Shown: piece after piece, positions 50,109 through 57,725 of the stretch
Layout: each line of letters opens with the position of its first letter
Position numbering within the stretch: position 1 is the stretch's first letter
Origin: Pontibacter flavimaris
GTDB taxonomy: Bacteria; Bacteroidota; Bacteroidia; Cytophagales; Hymenobacteraceae
Direction: 5' to 3'
DNA: 64,000 nucleotides
NCBI RefSeq assembly: GCF_001907195.1
Contig: NZ_LVWA01000007.1
Coordinates: 62,001-126,000, forward strand
Notes under the pieces: generated by a model
What the model saw: the letters and a program-made list of their open reading frames with translations, nothing else
Told to the model about the DNA's origin: nothing
Database searches by the model: none
Translations under genes and position numbers: made by a program

Positions 50109-51219
50109 CCAGCCCTTTTACCACCACGCCAGAGCGCAGGTTCTTTTGCCCCTGCTTCACAAAAGCATTCTGAAAATCCCTGGGGTCGTTGAGCACCTCG
50201 TAAAACTGATCCAGGTATTTGGTGGTCTGCCGGATATAGCGCCTGTCCAGCAGCGGGAAGCCTTGGTAGACCTGGTAAACAGCCCGCTTGCGTGTATTCA
50301 ATAAATCCCGCACCTGCACGTATACTTCGTTGGGAAAAGTATAGCCCCTGAAAAGCCGCTGCCGCACCGAGTTTATACCTAGCTCCGGGGGCGGGGAGGC
50401 ATAGGGCGTACCCACAACGCCGGCATAATCGAAGTCAAAAGGCACAGGTATGGGCGGAGCAAGCGGGTCCATCAACAGCAGGTCGATGTTGTGGCGGTAG
50501 GGCACCGACCAATCGGTGTTACCAACCAGGAACTGGAAGAACGCCACCCGGGCCATAGCCACCGTTTCTGCCCTGTCCATTCGCACCAGCGCCTGCTCCG
50601 GCATCACGGCTGCTCCATTGCGCGCGGCCATCACATCGTCATCCTCAATCAGAAAAGCATAACCGGCTTCTGTCTCGCGCCTGCCTTTCTGGTCCTCGTA
50701 CTGCACCCGGCACAGGCGTACCCGATAGCTGGCATCAGTCAGGGTGTTGTATACTTTGTAGACCAGGTACTCGCGCAGCACATACTCGTCGTTGATACAG
50801 TGCGTCACCAGTTTCAGCTTATTCACCTTGCCAAAAATGGTGTTCTCCACGGTTTTGCGCGAGAAGTTGAGCTGCAGCGGCGGAAAATTGCACACTGAGG
50901 GGTCGCGGCGGCGGTTGCCGCGCACTTTTACCTTCAGCTTCTCCGCCACCTCTGTTCCGTCCGCATCTTTGTAAACAAGAACCGCCTCATGCGACTTCCG
51001 GTCATCCCCTACATCGCGCAGCACTGTTTTCAAGTCCATGCGCAGGGTAAAATGCAGCACCTCCTCGCTCAGGAAAAGCGGGTTTTGCAGCGCCCGCAGG
51101 CTGTCCGCGAGCTTCTTTTCCGGAGCGGCAAGTATAGTGGTGTCCTCCTGAGCCCAGAGACGCGACGGCATGCCGGGCAGCAGCAAAAGAAACAGGAAGT
51201 ATAGTAGCCACGATTTCAT
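50101..51219 (-). CDS. Secreted CotH-kinase-like protein
   Basis: 372 residues with a signal peptide (SWLLYFLFLLLLPGMPSRLWAQ). The core has NKLKLVTHCINDEYVLREYLVYKVYN, then FLVGNTDWSVPYRHNI and PIPVPFDFDYAGVVGTPYA. The N-x-D-W-S...HN and DFDYAG elements resemble the catalytic Asn and metal-binding DFD of CotH-type secreted kinases, but I see no unambiguous full motif. Related proteins are widespread in Bacteroidota as hypotheticals. Possibly phosphorylates envelope components. The next gene upstream encodes a secreted phosphatase-fold protein. Confidence 0.65.
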   Translation of the reverse strand: MKSWLLYFLFLLLLPGMPSRLWAQEDTTILAAPEKKLADSLRALQNPLFLSEEVLHFTLRMDLKTVLRDVGDDRKSHEAVLVYKDADGTEVAEKLKVKVRGNRRRDPSVCNFPPLQLNFSRKTVENTIFGKVNKLKLVTHCINDEYVLREYLVYKVYNTLTDASYRVRLCRVQYEDQKGRRETEAGYAFLIEDDDVMAARNGAAVMPEQALVRMDRAETVAMARVAFFQFLVGNTDWSVPYRHNIDLLLMDPLAPPIPVPFDFDYAGVVGTPYASPPPELGINSVRQRLFRGYTFPNEVYVQVRDLLNTRKRAVYQVYQGFPLLDRRYIRQTTKYLDQFYEVLNDPRDFQNAFVKQGQKNLRSGVVVKGLEK

Positions 51220-51264
51220 ACGTACAGCGGCTTAAAGTTTATACTTTCCGGGAGGGCGCTAGGG

Positions 51265-52338
51265 CTATTTGAAGAGCTCTTCTATCACCCTGGCCTTCAG
51301 CACGGTTGTATCCATCACAATCTCCAGTCGCATAGAGTCTTGCCCAAGTGGGGCCTGGGCACTGTCGGCCGGAAATGTTACATAGGTGGTATCCACGCGC
51401 GGCACCACTACCAGCGAGTCCATGGAAAAGTGAAGCAGGCGGGCCACAGTGGGGGCCAGATCGATGAGGGTATGCTTTGTCTCAACGGTACCGCGCCTGA
51501 AATCGGGGCCCAGCGCCAGCAGGTAAATTTGCTGGCAGCCAGGGCAGCTATCGCCATGTTCCATGTATCCGCCATCTATCCCATTCAGGTGCCGGCCGTG
51601 GTCCGCCGTGATAAACAGCGTGGTTTTGCCTCGGAAGGCCTCATCTTTGTTCAGAAAATCCCAAAGCTCTTTTGCGTACCGGTCGTCCCTGGCGATGCCC
51701 CTTAAATAGTTATCCCAGTTGCCGGCGTGGGCGAAACCATCGGGCTCCATAAAGTTGATGAGCATCAGGTTGGGTTTATAAGTCGTCAGGATGCGCTTAG
51801 CCTCTATCAAGGTCAGCGAGTCCATGCGGTAGCCAGTGCCGGGGCCGTTTACGCCCGCATTTACCGACGGCTGAAACGTGTTCTCCCAGTCGGGCCTGTT
51901 GGTATTGGCAAGTATGTGCAGTTTGTCTTTGCTCGATACGATCCAGGCCGCCGTTGTCGGTTTTCCGCTCTGCTTTAGGAAGTACTGGAAGATAGAGGGA
52001 TTGGCCGGAAGCTCGTCGCCATAGTTATCAATGGGCTGGTTTACGCCGGTAGTGATGGCTGTGTGGCCGGAGTTGGTATACGTATAGGCATCGTTGAGGA
52101 AATGGGGCAGAAAAACGCCTTTCGGCTTCAGGACGGTGGACATGTTGGGAATAAGGCCCGGCACGCTATCCCAGGTCTCAGACATGCGCGTACCGTCTAT
52201 CACCAATATTATGACATGCTCTGTTTTGGGTTTGTCTGAGGCAGAAGGTGACGAGGTACAGGCAGTTAGCACAACCAACAGCAGGAGCAACAACGCTCTG
52301 CCGGCGCATTTATACTTTCCTATAGCTGTTGCTGCCAT
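51265..52338 (-). CDS. Alkaline-phosphatase-superfamily lipoprotein (phosphodiesterase/sulfatase-like)
   Basis: 357 residues. The signal ends in lipobox LTAC. Metal-site pieces of the alkaline phosphatase superfamily appear in order: VIILVIDGTRMSET (Asp ligand), TNSGHTAITTG (nucleophile Thr candidate), LMLINFMEPDGFAHAG (Asp/His) and LFITADHGRHL (Asp-His). It resembles nucleotide pyrophosphatase/phosphodiesterases more than sulfatases. Substrate unknown. ATG 52338 is chosen over 52353 because the charged start sits directly before the signal. It shares orientation with the CotH-like gene 46 bases away, probably one transcript. Confidence 0.85.
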   Translation of the reverse strand: MAATAIGKYKCAGRALLLLLLVVLTACTSSPSASDKPKTEHVIILVIDGTRMSETWDSVPGLIPNMSTVLKPKGVFLPHFLNDAYTYTNSGHTAITTGVNQPIDNYGDELPANPSIFQYFLKQSGKPTTAAWIVSSKDKLHILANTNRPDWENTFQPSVNAGVNGPGTGYRMDSLTLIEAKRILTTYKPNLMLINFMEPDGFAHAGNWDNYLRGIARDDRYAKELWDFLNKDEAFRGKTTLFITADHGRHLNGIDGGYMEHGDSCPGCQQIYLLALGPDFRRGTVETKHTLIDLAPTVARLLHFSMDSLVVVPRVDTTYVTFPADSAQAPLGQDSMRLEIVMDTTVLKARVIEELFK

Positions 52339-52535
52339 ACTTCCGCCCTCCACACGTCTAATTTTGTATACGATTTGTATAAATGTTTAGATGAAGAGAA
52401 AGGGCGTGTCCACTGTCCCTGCCCCGAAACAAGTTCGGGATCCGAGACTTGTCTAAGGCGGGGAATCCGCTATTACTCATACCAAAGTATAAGTTCTATA
52501 GTCAAAGTATAAACACCCCTATTGACCTATGGTCG

Positions 52536-52562
52536 CAAGTTTCGAACTCTCGTTCTCACTTG
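52536..52562 (+). repeat. Hairpin with the 17-base conserved loop, copy 2
   Basis: CAAGT and ACTTG flank TTCGAACTCTCGTTCTC (52541-52557), identical to the loop at 29944-29960, whose stem is CTACC/GGTAG. Confidence 0.75.
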
Positions 52563-52586
52563 TCCTCAAGGGGACAGTAGTAATAG

Positions 52587-52832
52587 CAGCAGCTATCGAA
52601 CTGATACCCAGTCCTTGGGTTGAGCGCCTTGTGAGATTCCGGTGCCGAACGTGAGTGAGGCATTGCGACGTCAGGAGCAAAGGAAGGGAACACAGCGCGA
52701 TGCCAAAGGACGAGCCCTCTCGGGCTTGAGAGCACCACTACAGGAAGTGCAACAGTAGGTTTGTGGGAACTACAGGATCAGCGGAAGCTAGAAAATATAG
52801 CTTGTGTCAAATTGCAGGGAGCGGCGGCTATG
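52587..52832 (+). repeat. Element B, copy 3
   Basis: The most diverged copy: AGCTATCGAACTGATACCCAG, GGGTTGAGCGCC, CAGCGCGATGCC, CGAGCCCTCTCGGGCTTGAG, AGGATCAGCGG and ATAGCTTGTGTCAAA keep the order of copies 1 and 2, but the middle (GACGTCAGGAGCAAAGGAAGG) is rearranged. Confidence 0.75.
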
Positions 52833-53055
52833 GGAAGTATAGCCGAAGTATAAAGTATAGCTCAAGTATAGGTAAAGTATAAACGCACAAGTATAACCAA
52901 GACTCCTACTGCACCGGCAAAACCGGATCAGCGGCAAAAACCTACTCCCGCCATTTGCGTTTAACCCAAAAGTTCGCATTATTGCAACCGTAACAGAACA
53001 CATGCATCAACCAGCAGCCATAGCGACCACACTATCCCGACCAACATCCCTTGGT

Positions 53056-53145
53056 ATGGCGCTGCTGCACACTGCCTATTCTTATTGCCTGAGCGTGTAT
53101 AGCTATTACAGCTATTATTATCGCTATTACAGCACCCGCAGCTAA
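53056..53145 (+). CDS. Tyrosine-rich leader peptide of phhA
   Basis: A 29-codon ORF that ends in TAA at 53143-53145. Ten of 17 consecutive codons are Tyr (TAYSYCL then SVYSYYSYYYRYY), far beyond chance. A Met at 53002 in the same frame would give a 47-codon version. It is followed by 72 bases, a strong intrinsic terminator (53218-53252) and phenylalanine 4-hydroxylase, the enzyme that makes tyrosine. In known attenuators, ribosome stalling at codons for the end product lets the terminator melt. Here low tyrosyl-tRNA would switch on phhA. No obvious antiterminator pairing is visible by eye. Confidence 0.75.
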   Translation: MALLHTAYSYCLSVYSYYSYYYRYYSTRS

Positions 53146-53217
53146 GGCAATCACCAACAACTAGCATTTTAGACTCGGGGAGTAACGCCACAAGGCCCTC
53201 CCACCGGTGAACCTGCC

Positions 53218-53252
53218 AAAGCAGCGGCTCAAGCCCCTGCTTTTTTCTTTTT
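53218..53252 (+). terminator. Leader terminator (attenuator) before phhA
   Basis: AAAGCAG and CTGCTTT, with inner GGC/GCC and one C-C mismatch around a TCAA loop, then TTTTTTCTTTTT. It lies downstream of the leader ORF, and the nearest gene upstream is on the other strand, so it can only regulate phhA. Confidence 0.88.
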
Positions 53253-53284
53253 GTACCCAATTCAAAGCATCAAACCATAAAAAC

Positions 53285-54028
53285 ATGAACCTGACACAAA
53301 ACTACAGCACCTACACCGAAGAGAACCATACCGTTTGGGCCATACTTTTCCAGCGCCAGATCGAGAACCTGCCCGGCAAAGCCATTCCTGAGTTTTTTGA
53401 GGGACTCAAGCTGGTGAACTTCCAGCCGGAACGCATCCCCAACTTTGCGGAGGTGAACGAGCGCCTGAAGCCCCTGACCGGCTTTGAGGTGGTGGCCGCC
53501 CCCGGTATTGTGGACGACGCGCTGTTCTTCGGCCTGATCGCGGAGAAGAAATTCCCGGCCACGGTGTGGATCAGAAGGATGGATCAGCTCGAGTACCTGG
53601 AGGAGCCGGACATGTTCCATGATGTGTTTGGCCACGTGCCGCTGCTCACTATTCCGGTGTACTGCGAGTTTCTGGCCAGGTTATCGGCCCTGGCGCTGCA
53701 GCACGTAGACCGCCCCGACATCGTGGACCGACTGACGCGCATCTACTGGTACACCATCGAGTTCGGCCTGTTCCGGAAGCCCGGCGCGGAGGCACGCATT
53801 TACGGCGCCGGCATCCTTTCGTCGGTGGGCGAGAGCCGGCTGTCGGTATCGGAGCAAAGTATAAAGCATGAATTCGACGTGCAGCACATCCTCGACACAG
53901 CCTATATCAAGGAGACATTCCAGAGCCAGTACTTCTGCATCGAGAGTTTTGAGCAGCTGCTGGAAAGCCTGCCGCAGTTGGAGAAGGCTATCCTGAAGTT
54001 GCGCGAGGAGCCTGTGGAGGTAGCCTAA
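53285..54028 (+). CDS. phhA: Phenylalanine 4-monooxygenase
   Basis: 247 residues. It hydroxylates phenylalanine to tyrosine using a tetrahydropterin, oxygen and non-heme iron. The iron ligands His112, His117 and Glu159 are in DMFHDVFGHVP and WYTIEFGL. FFGLIAEKKFPATVWIRRMDQLEYLEEPD is the family core. Only the catalytic domain is present, as in other bacterial forms. ATG 53285 is preferred over an upstream start at 53207, which would overlap the attenuator. Expression is probably controlled by the tyrosine-rich leader. Confidence 0.95.
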   Translation: MNLTQNYSTYTEENHTVWAILFQRQIENLPGKAIPEFFEGLKLVNFQPERIPNFAEVNERLKPLTGFEVVAAPGIVDDALFFGLIAEKKFPATVWIRRMDQLEYLEEPDMFHDVFGHVPLLTIPVYCEFLARLSALALQHVDRPDIVDRLTRIYWYTIEFGLFRKPGAEARIYGAGILSSVGESRLSVSEQSIKHEFDVQHILDTAYIKETFQSQYFCIESFEQLLESLPQLEKAILKLREEPVEVA

Positions 54029-54219
54029 AGTATGGGATTGAGGCATTTAGGGGTCGTCTAGCCCTTCGTGTTAAATCCGAAAATGGCCACCGCTCTGCAA
54101 GAAACCAGATCTCTCCTTGCATCTGAGATGACAAAAAAAGACTTTAATCCGCTGAGCTGACTGCATCAGGATTAGGTTTACCCTTAACAAAAAAGAGTTT
54201 TAGTTTAAAGATTGACGAG

Positions 54220-54248
54220 AAAAGGCCCGGGTGCTGCCCGGGCCTTTT
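54220..54248. terminator. Bidirectional terminator
   Basis: AAAAGGCCCGGG (54220-54231) and CCCGGGCCTTTT (54237-54248), a perfect 12-bp dyad with a five-base loop, lie between phhA and the convergent gene. Confidence 0.9.
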
Positions 54249-54273
54249 GTGTGTGTGCAAAGTATACATGCGT

Positions 54274-54981
54274 TTAATGCGTCAGCTCCGGGCTTATCTG
54301 GAAACCGAGCTTGCGCGGCTTGGTCAGGTGCATGTTCTCCAGCTTTTGCTTCAGGGTAATGCGCTCGATGTCGCTCACGTCCTGGCCCATCAAGTCGTTG
54401 TTCACGGCGGCGATCATGGCGCTCTCCACGATAATACGCAGCACCCTGTCGCTGAGCTTGTTCTCGGCAATATTGCTGATCTTCTCCAGCGGCAGGTCCA
54501 GCTGCTTCACACCCTCAATGCAGTAATGGTTCTCGATGTTGATGAGCATGCGGCCGATCAGGTAGCCGGGGTCGTCGAGGCGGTTATACTTTATCGTGTC
54601 CGCCATAAAGTTATAGGCCATGATGTGCCCGAAGAACCGCCTCCTGAAGTCCTCGTCCACGTAGTCGTTGCGCATGATCTCGTAATCGTCGGGGAAGGTG
54701 ATGATGTTGGTGTGCATCACAAAGACCAGCAGGTCGCCGGAGAACTTTATCTGGAACTCATGTTCGCCAATGTTACGGTACTCTATCACCACATCCGCAT
54801 CCTGGCGCGTTACCCGCTCGGTCAGCTCCGCCACCAGATCCTGTGAGATCTCCTTCAGGCGCTCAAAGGCCTGCTTGGTGTTGCGGTAAATCTCCTGCTT
54901 TGTCTTGGACTTGTGGTGAAGCCCGCTGATGATATCGTCTAATCTAGTGGTCTCCAGCTTTTTCTCTTCTTTTTCTTCCAT
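54274..54981 (-). CDS. Conserved hypothetical cytoplasmic protein
   Basis: 235 residues, no signal or membrane segment. The first ~35 residues are charged (EEKEEKKLETTRLDDII). Then come a helical region KQAFERLKEISQDLVAELTERV, a beta-rich segment VVIEYRNIGEHEFQIKFSGDLLVFVMHTNIITFPDDYEI, the block FFGHIMAYNFMADTIKYNRLDDPGYLIGRMLINIENHYCIEG and a long C-terminal helix. I recognise it only as a protein conserved across Cytophagales. ATG 54981 is preferred (earlier Met residues read an odd, Ser/Thr-rich start). Confidence 0.7.
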   Translation of the reverse strand: MEEKEEKKLETTRLDDIISGLHHKSKTKQEIYRNTKQAFERLKEISQDLVAELTERVTRQDADVVIEYRNIGEHEFQIKFSGDLLVFVMHTNIITFPDDYEIMRNDYVDEDFRRRFFGHIMAYNFMADTIKYNRLDDPGYLIGRMLINIENHYCIEGVKQLDLPLEKISNIAENKLSDRVLRIIVESAMIAAVNNDLMGQDVSDIERITLKQKLENMHLTKPRKLGFQISPELTH

Positions 54982-55104
54982 AGTTTGAATGCCTTTGGGT
55001 GTGTCAGATCTAGTTTTTACCCCACTTTCAGCCACTTTGTTTAATTTCCGCGGATTTGCGGAAGTATAAACGAAACGGTGAACAGCGTTGCCAGGCGAAT
55101 TTTG

Positions 55105-56244
55105 TCAGCAACTTGGACCACTATCGCCCTCAGCCCCACCACTATTATACGTGGGCGGCGGGCTTAGCTCCAGCTCCTGCTGCCCCTGCAGCCGGAAGGC
55201 CACCTGCCGCAGCCCCGGCTTGCCATGGGGCTGTTGCAGCAACAACTGCTGCGCCTGCGGCAGCCCGAAAACCTCCGGTAGGGTATGCACCGCGCCGGCA
55301 GGCACGTGCCGGGTGTGCAGCTGCCGCAGCAGGCTTTCCCGCTCCTGCTGCGCTATAAGCTGGCGCAGCCGCCCGTTTACCTCCTGCCGGTGCTGCACAC
55401 GCGCATAGTTGGTTTTATACTTCGGATCATCAGCCATACTTTCGGCGCCAAGTATAGCGCACAGCCTCCTGAACTGCCGGTCGTCGCCGATGGCCAGCAC
55501 GAGTTGTTTGCCGCATTTACAAGTATAAACCGAGCCGTAAGGTACGATGTTGGGATGCTCGGAGCCCATGCGCTGCGGCTCCTGCCCCGCCACCAGGTAG
55601 TTGGTGGCCTGGTTGGCCAGCGCTGAGACCGCCGCCTGCAGCAGCGACACCTCCACCAACTGCCCCAGTCCGGTGCGCTCCCGCTGCAGCAGCGCCACCA
55701 GCAGCCCCTCCTTCAGCTGGTGCGCCGTCAGGATATCCATCAAAGCGACGGGCATCTTGACAGGCTGTCCATCCGGTTCACCATTCAGGTGCATAAAGCC
55801 GCTCTCGGCCTGCACCACCGCATCGTAGCCCGCGCGGGCATCCTTGGGACCGTAGCCGGTGATGTGGCCGTACACCAGGCGCGGATTTATACTTTGCAGC
55901 GTCCTGTAATCTACCTGCAGCTTCTCCGCGTCGCCGGGTTTGTAGCTGGCAATGACCACGTCGGCCTGCCTTACTAAGGTATACAGTCGCTGCAGCTGCT
56001 CCGGCTCCGTTAAATTCAGGGCCAGGGAGGTTTTGCCCCAGTTGGCGGCGCAGAAGTAAGCAGGGGTGTCGGTTTGGGCAGGTTCAGACTTCAGCTTCCA
56101 GCTGCGGGTCACGTCGCCGTGGGTGGCGGCGTTCTCCACCTTGAGCACGCGCGCGCCCAGCTCGGCAAAAAACTGCCCCACGCTTGGCCCGGCCAGCACG
56201 CTGGCCAGCTCCAGCACCAGTAGGTCTTTAAAGATCGGTTGCAT
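55105..56244 (-). CDS. CaiB/BaiF (class III) CoA-transferase
   Basis: 379 residues. The family signatures are LLVLELASVLAGPSVGQFFAELGARVLKVE, the GYDAVVQAESGFMHLNGEPDGQPVKMPVALMDILTAHQL stretch with the catalytic Asp in LMDILT, and a C-terminal YGSVYTCKCGKQLVLAIGDDRQFRRLC region. It moves CoA between carboxylic acids, for example formyl-, succinyl- or bile-acid-type; the substrate cannot be read. ATG 56244 (MQPIFKDL) is preferred; the frame runs ten codons further up. Single gene downstream of the yebC terminator. Confidence 0.9.
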   Translation of the reverse strand: MQPIFKDLLVLELASVLAGPSVGQFFAELGARVLKVENAATHGDVTRSWKLKSEPAQTDTPAYFCAANWGKTSLALNLTEPEQLQRLYTLVRQADVVIASYKPGDAEKLQVDYRTLQSINPRLVYGHITGYGPKDARAGYDAVVQAESGFMHLNGEPDGQPVKMPVALMDILTAHQLKEGLLVALLQRERTGLGQLVEVSLLQAAVSALANQATNYLVAGQEPQRMGSEHPNIVPYGSVYTCKCGKQLVLAIGDDRQFRRLCAILGAESMADDPKYKTNYARVQHRQEVNGRLRQLIAQQERESLLRQLHTRHVPAGAVHTLPEVFGLPQAQQLLLQQPHGKPGLRQVAFRLQGQQELELSPPPTYNSGGAEGDSGPSC

Positions 56245-56269
56245 TGATTTATACGTTGCGGAATCTCCA

Positions 56270-56301
56270 AACAAAAGGCCGCAACCCCTTGGCTGCGGCC
56301 C
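56270..56301 (-). terminator. Terminator after yebC
   Basis: GGCCGCA (56277-56283) pairs with TGCGGCC (56294-56300). On the minus strand the stem is followed by TTTTGTTT. Confidence 0.8.
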
Positions 56302-56319
56302 TGTTTATACTTTGTTGCG

Positions 56320-57075
56320 CTACTCCAGTTCTGCCAGCACTTCCTCGCTCAGCTCCAGGTTGTGGTATACTTTCTGCACATCGTCGTCGTCCTCCAGCGC
56401 GTCGATCAGCCGCAGCACCTTGCGCACCGCTACCGGGTCCTCCACTTTCACGGTGGTCTGCGGCAGGCGCTGCAACTCGGCGCTCTCCAGGTCCAGGCCA
56501 AGCTCCTCCACCTTGCGCTGCATGGCCCCGAAATCCTCCATGGCGCTGTAAATGGTCACGTAGCCCTCCTCAAACTCCACTTCCTCGGCGCCCCCGTCGG
56601 CCAGTTCCAGCAACAGCTCGTCCTCGTTTATACTTTGCTCCGGGGCTAACCTGGCCACAAACACGCCCTTGCGGTCGAAGAGGTAGTCCACCGAGCCGCT
56701 GGTGCCCAGGCTGCCGCCGCTTTTGTTGAACATGGTGCGCAGGTTCTGCACGGTGCGGTTAATGTTATCGGTGAGGCACTCCACCAGCACCGCCACGCCG
56801 CCGGGCCCATAGCCCTCGTAGCTTACCTCGCTGTAATCGCCGGCATCGCTCCCCTCCCCTTTCTTCACAGCGCGCTCAATGTTATCCTTGGGCATGTTGG
56901 CAGCCTTGCTCGTCTGGATGGCCAGGCGCAGGCGCGCGTTGCCGTCCGGGTCGGGGCCGCCCTCTTTCACGGCCACCGTGATCTCCTTTATCAGCTTGGT
57001 GAAAATCTTCGAGCGTTTGGCGTCCAGCGCCCCTTTCTTCCGCTTTATCTGCGACCACTTGTTATGTCCTGCCAT
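56320..57075 (-). CDS. yebC: YebC/PmpR family transcriptional regulator or translation factor
   Basis: 251 residues. The N terminus is the hallmark AGHNKWSQIKRKKGALDAKRSKIFTKLIKEI, followed by GGPDPDGNARLRLAIQTSKAANMPKDNIERAVKKG, YEGYGPGGVAVLVECLTDNINRT and FDRKGVF. The C-terminal half is the second and third YebC domain. The family was first taken as a regulator; recent work on some members points to relief of ribosome stalling. Normal length. A TAnnTTTG box lies upstream at 57110-57117. Confidence 0.94.
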   Translation of the reverse strand: MAGHNKWSQIKRKKGALDAKRSKIFTKLIKEITVAVKEGGPDPDGNARLRLAIQTSKAANMPKDNIERAVKKGEGSDAGDYSEVSYEGYGPGGVAVLVECLTDNINRTVQNLRTMFNKSGGSLGTSGSVDYLFDRKGVFVARLAPEQSINEDELLLELADGGAEEVEFEEGYVTIYSAMEDFGAMQRKVEELGLDLESAELQRLPQTTVKVEDPVAVRKVLRLIDALEDDDDVQKVYHNLELSEEVLAELE

Positions 57076-57109
57076 AAGCTATATTCTAATCTTAGTTTAC
57101 AATACACCC

Positions 57110-57117
57110 CAAACGTA
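57110..57117 (-). promoter_or_regulatory. Candidate -7 box, yebC promoter
   Basis: On the minus strand TACGTTTG matches TAnnTTTG; an upstream TTTG lies 22 bases away, near the -33 position. It is 34 bases before the yebC start. Confidence 0.5.
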
Positions 57118-57161
57118 CTCCCCCACTAAGCAAAATAAGCAAATTTTAACCGGAAAGGCAT

Positions 57162-57195
57162 AAAAAAGAGCGGCCCTGCTTTCGCGGGGCCGCTC
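57162..57195 (-). terminator. Terminator of the small-protein gene
   Basis: GAGCGGCCC (57168-57176) pairs with GGGCCGCTC (57187-57195), followed on the minus strand by six T. No other gene ends here, so it marks the end of the 57233-57319 transcript. Confidence 0.85.
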
Positions 57196-57232
57196 CTGTA
57201 CGTGTGTATGGTAACATCTAAGGATGCCGCTG

Positions 57233-57319
57233 CTACACCAGCAGCATAAAGATGGCATTTACAATATTAAGGCCTACCAGTAGGAATAAGTTAGGAGACT
57301 CTTGTATAACTTTTTTCAT
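57233..57319 (-). CDS. Small single-helix membrane protein (28 residues)
   Basis: An ATG to TAG frame encoding 28 residues: a short charged start (MKKVIQESPN), then a hydrophobic helix LFLLVGLNIVNAIFMLLV to the end. It has no Shine-Dalgarno site, as normal here. A dedicated intrinsic terminator follows 38 bases downstream. There is no other minus-strand gene between the helicase and yebC, so this explains the terminator. The protein could be a membrane regulator or a type I toxin-like peptide; no antitoxin RNA is identified. Function unknown. Confidence 0.6.
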   Translation of the reverse strand: MKKVIQESPNLFLLVGLNIVNAIFMLLV

Positions 57320-57725
57320 GACTTTGTTGGAGTTAATATATATTTTTTATGATGTTATGATTTACGTTGTTTTGAAGTTGTTTACGCCTTCTCTGCGCCA
57401 ATGTTTCAGTAAATTATAATTTTACTTACAAAGATTAACATATATAGATATTATAATATGCTTTCTACGCCTCTCAACAAACATTCAGGAAAATTCGGTT
57501 TCCCTTTAAATTGGACTAATCCAATTTAACCGCATCATTCACCTCTCCCAGCTGTCCTATTTTTTACAAACATAATACATCCTTTTGAATACTCACAACA
57601 TTATCCTAAAAAATATTTGAAAAAATGCATATATTTTTAGTCAGCATATTTCTAGTATCTTTACTCGGAAAAGCGGCTGATGGAAAAAGATGGCCGCCAT
57701 GTACTAAACCAAAACATTAAACACA
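57320..57725. other. AT-rich spacer upstream of the helicase gene
   Basis: About 400 bases, the most AT-rich stretch in the window, with A/T runs and no AAGTAT hexamer that I saw. It likely holds the promoter and a long untranslated leader of the DEAD-box gene; a TATCTTTA near 57656 is a near match to the -7 box. DEAD-box genes of this kind are often cold-regulated through long leaders; here that is only a possibility. Confidence 0.5.

Larger units (their letters stand above)
52339..53055. repeat. Intergenic repeat cluster 3 and phhA upstream region
   Basis: Contains the 17-base-loop hairpin (52536-52562), element B (52587-52832), and a run of AAGTATA hexamers at 52837-52892. The last ~100 bases are the leader and promoter region of phhA; a weak TTTG (52954-52957) and TATTGC (52980-) pair could be its promoter. 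A 93-codon frame on the opposite strand across 52979-53260 is the shadow of the leader and is rejected. Confidence 0.7.

Noticed and set aside
52979-53260. 93-codon minus-strand frame over the phhA leader
   Set aside because: It lies exactly over the Tyr-rich leader and the attenuator; the plus-strand reading explains both features better.
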